From positions 10,666,701 to 10,730,700 of the forward strand of contig OZ038450.1 in assembly GCA_964036195.1 (NCBI GenBank): a DNA stretch of 64,000 nucleotides, written 5' to 3'. The notes beneath the pieces are model-generated. The model was not told where the DNA came from. It worked only from the letters and a program-made list of their open reading frames with translations, and did no database searches. A program made the position numbers and the translations under genes. This DNA comes from Sphaerolaimus hirsutus. Taxonomy: Eukaryota > Nematoda > Chromadorea > Monhysterida > Sphaerolaimidae. Below, in pieces: positions 56,968 through 64,000 of the stretch (positions are counted from its first letter, which is position 1; every line of letters begins with the position of its first letter).

Positions 56968-57463
56968 AAATTTTCGTGAGGATCGTAGTAAAAAGTAGGC
57001 ATTTGCATACCAAAAACAGGTAATACGTGTGTCCAAACAGGGTATATTTGGACATAAAAACATAGATAGCTACACAAACTAGTCTATGTGTAGCTGCAAT
57101 GCAAATTAGCAGTAATACATAATGTACATTGCATACATGATGTATTTACATCATTCCGGGGGGGGGGGTTTCGAAGGGGTGATTATTATTTTCCTAGCTC
57201 ATTTTGAGGGGGGGGGGTTAATTCAAGGGGGTAATTCTAGGTAATACTGTATTTTATCCATTAGAGTACGCAAACATAACGAAAAAGAAAATCTAAATAA
57301 TTAATGCGGGTATTTTGATACACATCAATACATTTTTCCATCTGTGGTCTGATCCATTGGATTTATGCATTTATATTGTATCACATAGTTAACAGCGATG
57401 TCATCCGGTGGGCTATTGTGTTTGGTCAAAAATTTGTCATGTTACCTGACCTCACCACATGAT
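56968..57463. repeat. Right copy of ~496-bp direct repeat
   Basis: Same start (AAATTTTCGTGAGGATCG) and end (CTCACCACATGAT) as the left copy. The sequences diverge abruptly on both sides, which defines the duplicated block. Confidence 0.93.
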
Positions 57464-58490
57464 GCCTGAGGTAACCAAGATAAATCCTTAATTACGCAAT
57501 CAGTAATGAGCTATTTCTTTCAATAACCATGCATCCACTACCGGTCGCATGAACATTGTGTCGCGCTGATGCAATATGTTCATCGATGCCTCCGGGGCCC
57601 ATTTGTCACCGTGGCAGCCAAGTCGATCGACAGAAGCCACATGCTGGGCAAATCTGGGCCACAGATCTTCCACCTGTGTGATGCATGGCCTGCCTGTCAC
57701 CTATCCGTCAATTATTTTTCCAGTGTTCATGCTTGATTTGTTTCCCATCCCACTGGTGATCGAATCTGCTCAGTTCTAAATTCGCAAAAAATGACTAAAT
57801 AATAACCCGTTCCTTTTCCTGTTTCCCAGGCCATTTCGCGCCGGCCGTAATTTAGCGTTTGTTTTTGTATACTCCATAAGTCGGATTTATGTGCATGTTT
57901 TGTCAATTTGCTAAATCGCGCCGCTGCGCGTGTGTGGTAGGTAGAAACGTGTGTGAAAGAAACAGATGGCTAGCCGTCGACCTTGGACACGATGTCTTCT
58001 CAAACAGTGGGCGGTGGTGACGTTGAGCAGCTGCTCGCCGCTCGTGTGCGGCCAGAATTTTACAACCGCCGCGCCGCTGGGGAGCGATGCCAAGTGTGCT
58101 GCCGCTGCCGCTGCGGCCGCGCGGATAGTATTATATATACGCGACAGGTGTCTGAATGATCACCGTGATCAACCGATGCATGTGAGTAAACGTGCTGGTT
58201 TGCCAACGCGAGCCAATGCAATCGACGCTGAAAAACAGCAACTATAGCTGCCGCGCGTCGCTGTACTACAGCAGCACCTGCGCCGCGCCAAATCTTGAAT
58301 TATTATTATTATTACACGACCTTTTGTGTCTCCGCTGGCATCGCGTCGCATCGGTTACCGTGACCGCTTTCACTTGTTCTTTCCCATCCCCGATATGCAT
58401 AATCCAGTTCGATTTTTTGTTTCAGAAAGGACAGCGTTCAAATTTGATTAATCCATGCTAATAAAAATAAGCGCGCAAGCGCTCGGCGCC

Positions 58491-61400
58491 ATGCGGCTGG
58501 GCGCGGTTATGCCGCTTTTACTGCTTAGCTGCGCCGGCGGCATCCGCTTACCCGACAGGCAGCAGCTATTCGAGCTGGTCGACCCCACTGTGGCTATAAG
58601 CTTCGACTGTTCGTTTTTTCTACATTTGAAGCCCTCGCAGACATGTAAAATACCCCGTCAGATGTCAAATGTCATGCAATTGTTGAAAGTCATGTAAAGT
58701 GCCCTGTAAATGGTAATCGAATTTTGCCATTTTACATGACTCCTAACACTAAGCATGACATTTGACATGACTTTTAACATGTTGGGTTTAACATTTTAAG
58801 GTGCATTTTATATCTCTGAAAAAATTTTTTGACTTTTTCTAAACCGAATTCATAAATACCTACCTATGTGCATGATCATGCAGCGCTGCGCGACACACTG
58901 GACCAAGTGGGCAGCGAGCAGCACTACGGGCCGCTCGTGGTCGACAACGATGGGAGCCAACTTCTGGTCGGCATGAGGTTCGTTTGCCCGGCCGCGGCGA
59001 CTGTTTGCTTTCGGCACTGGGCGGGTTTGTTTGTATCGATGTGTGTGTCGAGGTTCATATTAGCCGCCTCGGCGGATTACGCCGAGCGGCCGAGTGAGTT
59101 GAGCCGGCGCTGACCCGTGAATTTTGGCGCTGTCGCAGCGCGCTTGTTCTGTCACTTGCTGCCGTTATTGCTTTTTCATAATGCGTCGTCTAAACATTGA
59201 GCTCTGCAATGGTAAAAATATGGGGAATAAAAAATACTGGATATTGTGAATGTGACAATAACGATGAACAGTAGATAATATAGTGGTCAACTGAAAATTC
59301 GGTTCACAGCAATATCATTTTTGGTATCCATAATTTACGGATGAAAAACTTATGCATACGATCCCGTGTACTCAAACGTACTTAAACACATTTTTAAGTT
59401 TTTCGCCAGCTTCAGTTGACTGACGGCAAGCTAGTCTGCATGGCAACCCTACAGTCCTATGTTTTAAAATAACGTACACATGAAATTTTTCAGGAATGGC
59501 GTTCTCCGTTTGGGCCTGCAGAATCTCACTGAATTGGAAAGTTGGACCTGGCAACCTTCCAGCAAGGACGTTTCTTTGTGTCAGATGAAAGGGCGCTCTA
59601 ATGTTTGTTCCAGCACTTTTTTATTGTTTATCTTTGTCAGTTGAACAATGCAAATTGCAAACCCAGTTTGAATGCGGCAACTTCATCCGCGCCATCACTC
59701 GTCTGCCCGACGGCCGGCTGCTGGTGTGCGGCACGCACGCATTCGCGCCAAAGTGCACTCGCGTGCTGCCGCGCGCCCTCGGTGCGGGCGACAAGCTGTT
59801 CGGGGCTGACCCTGCAGCCCCTACCGATGTGTTGGACGGCGTGGGCGCTGTGCCCTACGACCCGGCGGCACGTGGCGCCCACGTGTTGACGTCTGATGGC
59901 CAGTTCATTGCTGGCACGCAGGTCGACTTCACTGGCACTAGCAGTGCTGTACTGCGGTTCTGGCCGCAAGACAAGCTTCTTCAAACTGAACGAAATGATG
60001 TGTTCTGGTTGAATGGTTCGTTTTTGATACATTTTTCGCAATTGGGCCCATCCAAACAACTATGAGTACCGGTAGACAATTTCTAGGTCATAATTTTGTT
60101 GGATCGAGGTCAAATTGACAGATTTGAAAAGTATAATGTAAAATGTAAATAGAATTATTTTACCGATAATTTTAGACGTCAAAAAAATTTGTCCGACATT
60201 TTACACTATTTACAGGGTGCGGGAGCGGCACTGCCCCTGTAGTGACCTACCAATCTAACAGCATAACTAAAATTCCCACGCTTCCCGCTCACAGACCCAG
60301 AATTCATCAACGCGTTCGAAATCGGCAACTTCGTCTACATCCTATTCATGGAGACCGCCTTAGAGCAGTGCGGCGAGCGGCGGCGCGTCGCCCGGGTGGC
60401 CCGCGTGTGCGCCAACGACGTGGGCGGCGACGTGCTGCTGCCCGGCACCTGGGTCACCTTCGCCAAGGCCACCATGGCGTGCCGCGCGCATTATGGCAAC
60501 TTGGTTCATGCTAGCCTGTCTGATGACCACGAGACTGTGGTGGCCGCTTTCACTAGTGAGAAGTTGGTTGTTGGGGTGGGCGGCAGTTATAATGGAATGT
60601 TTTAATAATGTAAATATGACTTTGAGACGAGATATACGATACTATTGATCAAGCTCATGATGCCGATATTCGCTTTTGTTTTTAGATTTTTGAGGTAGAT
60701 TTTTTCGGCATTCGACTTTTCTGGCATTGGAAGATTGCGAAATGATGATGTGGCAAAAAACATTCAAAAAATTTCAGAGACGCCATCGATGGCAGTGTCG
60801 TGTGTGTATACAATGTGAACGATCTGCGCAAAGTTTTCTCCGGCGACTACCTCTATCAAGTCGACACCGACGGCACATGGAAGACACACTCAAATCCACA
60901 AAAATACTTTGATGTGAGTTTCTTCGTGATTTGGTTAATTTTATCACATCTAATTTATCCTACCTAATCTCAGTGTGGAGTGCGCTCACCCACGAGCCAG
61001 CGGCCGGGCGCCAGCGTTCGCAGAGAAGCTGATGCGCAGCGGTATCAGCTGATTGATGGCACCTGGCTGCCGCGCAGTGGCCAGCCTGCGCACGTAGCAC
61101 CACTCATGCGGTAGGTAGCTATTTGTGCCTGTGTAATTTTTTCACGATGTATTCTTAACTATGTCTATCGGGAGTTTTTTGTGAGAAAATTTTTTGGGGG
61201 TATTGTTCGAGTAATTACTCCTCCACCAAAGTTTGTTCAAGATCGCTATGCATTGACATCGTTTTACTTATTCTTTTTGGCCTATTTACCTGTATGAATT
61301 GTAAATACCTATATTGATATACTAGTAAGGCTCGGGATTCTGTTGTTTTTGAAGCACGTTATGTTGTAAATATGGTTTGAAATTAGTTCTTAAGTATGGT

Positions 61401-63865
61401 ATATAAGTTCTCCTATACCTTCTGAAACATCGCAATTGCAAATTTGTTCACACTCAGCTACTCCCGCGTGATCGTGGACAAAGTGCGAACCAAAAACGGC
61501 GGCCAGTCATTGGTGGTCTTCGCCATATCCAACGTGGGCCTGGTGGACAAGCTGGTGATCGACGAGGACGCCGGCAGCACGTGTCTGGTCCAGGTGCTGC
61601 AGGCGCTCAAACCACACAGCGCAGAGCGCGTCACCGACGCAGTTATCAGCAGCAAGGCGTCAACAATCTACCTGTCAACAGAGTCACTAGTTATCCGCCT
61701 GCCCGCGCACCACTGCGATCACTACGGTACCCGTGACAAGTGCGAGACTTCACCAGATCCATACTGCGGCTGGGATTCACAGCTGGCCAAGTGCTCCACG
61801 GCTCCGGATGGGGTGGTTGCGAGGCATTGGTGGAAAAAGGCGGCGAAGACGAAGTGCGCTACACTGGGCACAGATAAGGGTGAGTGAAAAAATTTTGTGC
61901 GCTGAATGAAATTGTACTCGTTTACCTATCTATACTCGGCAGACTTGATACTCTGCACTCGCACTGATTTATGTACCACATTGGAAGCATTACAATGATT
62001 ATTTAAGCGTGCAACTTTTGTAAAAATGTAAAAACATCATTGAGTAAATACAACAACGTAATGTTATAACAAAAAAGAATTTTTTCAACGTTTTATGAAT
62101 GTGGCGTGTGTGTTATAACCTGTTGGCACGCTTCCAGGGAGAACCGCATGTGCAAAGTGTAAAGTAACTGGAGTAAATATAGATATATTTATCCACGTTT
62201 CAGTTGACGGCGGCTTCTCTGAGTGGTCAGAATGGAAGCCATGCCCGAAAGTCGACACCAGCGACGCAGCAGAAAATGCAACACGCAGCTGCATGTGTCG
62301 CACGCGTCAATGCAACAACCCCAGACCGACGGCCGACGGCAAACCATGCGTGGGTGCCGACATAAGTGTCAGCAAATGCAAACGTTGGTTTTTTAGAATA
62401 TTTACATGCTGTTATAGATTCATTTTTACTTGTCACTCGATGTGGACCAATTTACTGCAGGCGACGGCCGCTGGACAGACTGGTCATCGTGGTCGTCGTG
62501 CAGTTCCACATGCTCCACAGTCTCAGCGGCGCGGCAGCGCACACGAACTTGCACCAACCCGTCGCCCACTCACGGCGGGCAGCCCTGCGTGGGCAAAGAT
62601 ACAGAGGAGGACACTTGCCCGTCGGTGCCCGAGTGCCCGCCCGTGCTGCCGGACCCCATCGACGGCGGCTGGACTGCCTGGTCGGCGTGGACGCAGTGCA
62701 CCCACCGGTGCGGCGGCGGCATTCGGTCGCGCAGTCGCGCGTGCACCGCACCCGCGCCCAGACACGCGGGCGCCCCCTGCTCCGGGTGCCACGAGCAGCA
62801 TGCTACGTGCAATGCAGAGCCGTGTCCGCGTGAGTTTTTGGCTACTATATTGTCAAATGATTCTGGTGTTATTCAGCAAGTTGGCAAATAAAAACCCTAT
62901 TTAGATGTGAAATAAAAATATAATATTATAGTCGAAGTAAAAAATTGATTGGCGATGTAAAATGAGAAGTAAGAAAGTGCATTTTTACTTCAAATTTTAC
63001 TCAACTTTTAAATTTTTACTTATCTTTTAATTTTCACCTGTCACTTCATAATTGCTTTGTTACTTCTCAACATTAAAAAATTTCTCAAGTTAGTTTCATC
63101 TTCTTGTGATCACGCAGAGGTGCGCCGCTGGTCCGAATGGACTCCATGGATGGCTATGGCTAACTCGACCAGCTCTGTATCAGATGGCGGCAGAACTGCC
63201 AGTGTGATGCTGTCGCGATACAAGTTTGCATGTCTTGCCAATATTGACCACCCATCACTGCTTGCCGTCAGCCAACCTAGATCCGAGCAGAAACAGTGCC
63301 AGAATGGATTCAAAGTGGGTCTTTTTCCGTCTGTGAAGTGATGCAAATTTATGTTGCATAGTTTTAAGCGTTGAAAAAATATCCGGAGACTGTTTTATAG
63401 ACCAGAAAATATCAAAAAATCTCACATTTATTTAATTTTATTTTATTTATGAAAAGAGAATATAAAAAATGTCTCATTTATAATTTATATATTTTATATA
63501 TTTATATATAGAAAATAAATGGTATTTTATTTTTGAGATTATAGAAAATTATATTTTCTCAAAATCACTCAAATTTTTAAATGCTACTAGGTATGTAGTG
63601 TTTAGGACAGCTTTCTATTTTACACCAATTCTTTACTGCATTTTACACTGTATTTCGTTGCAGGATTGCTTGGAGGCGGGCTTCTTGCCAGTGGACGGCT
63701 ACTGGTCCGAATGGGGCGCCTGGTCGCAATGCAGTCAGCAGTGCGGCGACCACGGCAAGCAGATGCGCTCCCGCCGGTGCGACTCCCCTGCGCCAGCCAA
63801 CGGCGGCCTGTACTGCGCCGAGCACGCGGTCGAGTCTCGCGCCTGCAACCGAATGAACTGCGCAG
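58491..63865 (+). CDS. SEMA5: Class-5 semaphorin (Sema5A/B-like), N-terminal ~925 residues, continues past window
   Basis: Twelve exons: 58491-58608, 58884-58977, 59494-59602, 59667-60015, 60295-60555, 60780-60913, 60974-61110, 61458-61879, 62204-62383, 62461-62829, 63118-63314 and 63664-63865. All are in frame, and the last donor GTGAAT leads out of the window. Class-5 semaphorins are transmembrane guidance proteins. The order is a signal peptide (MRLGAVMPLLLLSCAGG), a Sema domain (~35-490; LLVGMRNGVLRL, KGRSNFECGNFIRAI, RLLVCGTHAFAPKC, FEIGNFVYILFMETALEQCG, RVARVCANDVGG, VVCVYNVNDL), and a PSI domain (CDHYGTRDKCETSPDPYCGWD). Then come thrombospondin type-1 repeats (WSEWKPC, WTDWSSWSSC, WTAWSAWTQC, WSEWTPW, WSEWGAWSQC), the hallmark of class 5. 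An in-frame ATG at 58455 is an alternative start. Introns 1 and 4 carry decayed introner-family copies. Confidence 0.96.
58632..58815. mobile_element. Decayed introner-family copy, semaphorin intron 1
   Basis: CAGACATGTAAAATACCCCG, ATGTCAAATGTCATGCAATTG and the opposing GCATGACATTTGACATG arm remain. Terminal repeats have largely eroded. It lies inside a 275-bp intron. Confidence 0.6.
60105..60242 (+). mobile_element. Decayed introner-family copy, semaphorin intron 4
   Basis: The right end TTTACAGGGTGCGGGAGCGGCACTGCCCCTG matches the acceptor-side end ACAGGGTCTGGGACTGCCCCCAG. The left arm (GTATAATGTAAAATGTAAAT) is degenerate. Confidence 0.55.
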
Positions 63866-63896
63866 GTGAATGCTGTTGCCTTGAAATTGGCGGCCC

Positions 63897-64000
63897 GCAC
63901 ACTGGTTGACACATGTGTGTCAACTGGTCTGTGTCAACTCAGATTTCGGTTTCACGTGCCGCACAGCGATCTTCCAATGCACTTGCCGTAATATCTATTT
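63897..64000. mobile_element. Left arm of a GTTGACA foldback MITE, cut by the window end
   Basis: CACTGGTTGACACATGTGTG, GTGTCAACTCAGATTTC and CACAGCGATCTTCCAATGCAC match the left arm of the element at 8695 in the same order. The right arm would lie beyond the window, in the semaphorin intron after exon 12. Confidence 0.7.

Larger units (their letters stand above)
43131..58490. other. 15-kb gene-free, repeat-rich region upstream of the semaphorin gene
   Basis: No protein-coding exon can be supported on either strand apart from the reverse-transcriptase element. It holds four introner-family copies, several hAT-like and TACCGTATTT-type elements, and a GC/CpG-rich patch at about 52090-52700 that could be a distal promoter or 5' exon of the semaphorin gene (inference). 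Stretches such as 49400-50880 and 51100-52080 show nothing recognisable. Confidence 0.55.

Noticed and set aside
53944-57463. Interpretation of the direct repeats as LTRs of a retrovirus-like element
   Set aside because: No gag, protease, integrase or envelope region is seen, and one repeat overlaps an older DNA transposon, so LTR status is not supported.
57966-58247. 93-codon open frame with a hydrophobic stretch and an alanine run upstream of the semaphorin
   Set aside because: No homology recognised. The alanine run comes from a GC-rich CCGCTGCCGCTG tract and the frame has no matching splice context. Not called a gene.
59643-59666. Earlier acceptor (TTTGTCAG) for semaphorin exon 4
   Set aside because: It would break the frame from exon 3. 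The acceptor AACCCAG 24 nt later restores it and gives KGRSNFECGNFIR, aligning residue for residue with the vertebrate Sema5 KGKSKEECQNYIR.

Overview
The window is animal nuclear DNA, most likely from a bilaterian invertebrate. Its genes are broken into many short GT-AG exons whose GC-rich coding sequence stands out from AT-rich, repeat-filled introns. The gene set (semaphorin-5, RanGAP1, SETD3, GLTP, GUF1, eL6) is metazoan. Splice sites and reading frames were worked out by eye. Every gene model listed keeps one frame through all its exons.

Layout from left to right: a PPM1E/F-type PP2C phosphatase (-, runs off the left edge); glycolipid transfer protein GLTP (-); SETD3 actin-histidine methyltransferase (+), head to head with GLTP; the mitochondrial LepA/EF4 GTPase GUF1 (-, 10 exons); RanGAP1 (-, 14 exons); ribosomal protein eL6/RPL6 (+), head to head with RanGAP1; the pre-rRNA processing factor RRP7A (+), starting 224 bp after the RPL6 stop; an 873-residue protein with a possible degenerate 3'-5' exonuclease fold and an RG-rich tail (+, 14 exons); about 15 kb of repeat-rich intergenic DNA holding a reverse-transcriptase element between two near-identical ~500-bp direct repeats; and a class-5 semaphorin (+, 12 exons, runs off the right edge). 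The genes are mostly housekeeping. RanGAP1, RPL6 and RRP7A form a block tied to nuclear transport and ribosome production. No operon logic applies.

The most notable signal is a family of ~140-bp palindromic elements that ARE introns. Three introns (SETD3 introns 1 and 3, RanGAP1 intron 8) consist of essentially nothing but one copy. One terminal inverted repeat supplies the donor (GTGCCA/T..TCCCAGACC) and the other supplies the pyrimidine tract before the acceptor (..CTGYCCC). The flanks look like a 3-bp CWG target duplication, which in the CAG case itself provides the acceptor AG. This is the expected anatomy of an introner, an intron-generating MITE, probably of PIF/Harbinger type. Decayed relatives fill or occupy introns of GLTP, the PP2C gene, GUF1 and the semaphorin, and four more copies lie in the large intergenic region.

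The rest of the non-coding DNA is dominated by other non-autonomous DNA transposons. These include several hAT-like families with clear 8-bp target duplications (one inserted inside another at 22-23.5 kb), C/G-rich elements ending in TACCGTATTT, several near-perfect 150-400 bp palindromes, and a few minisatellites.
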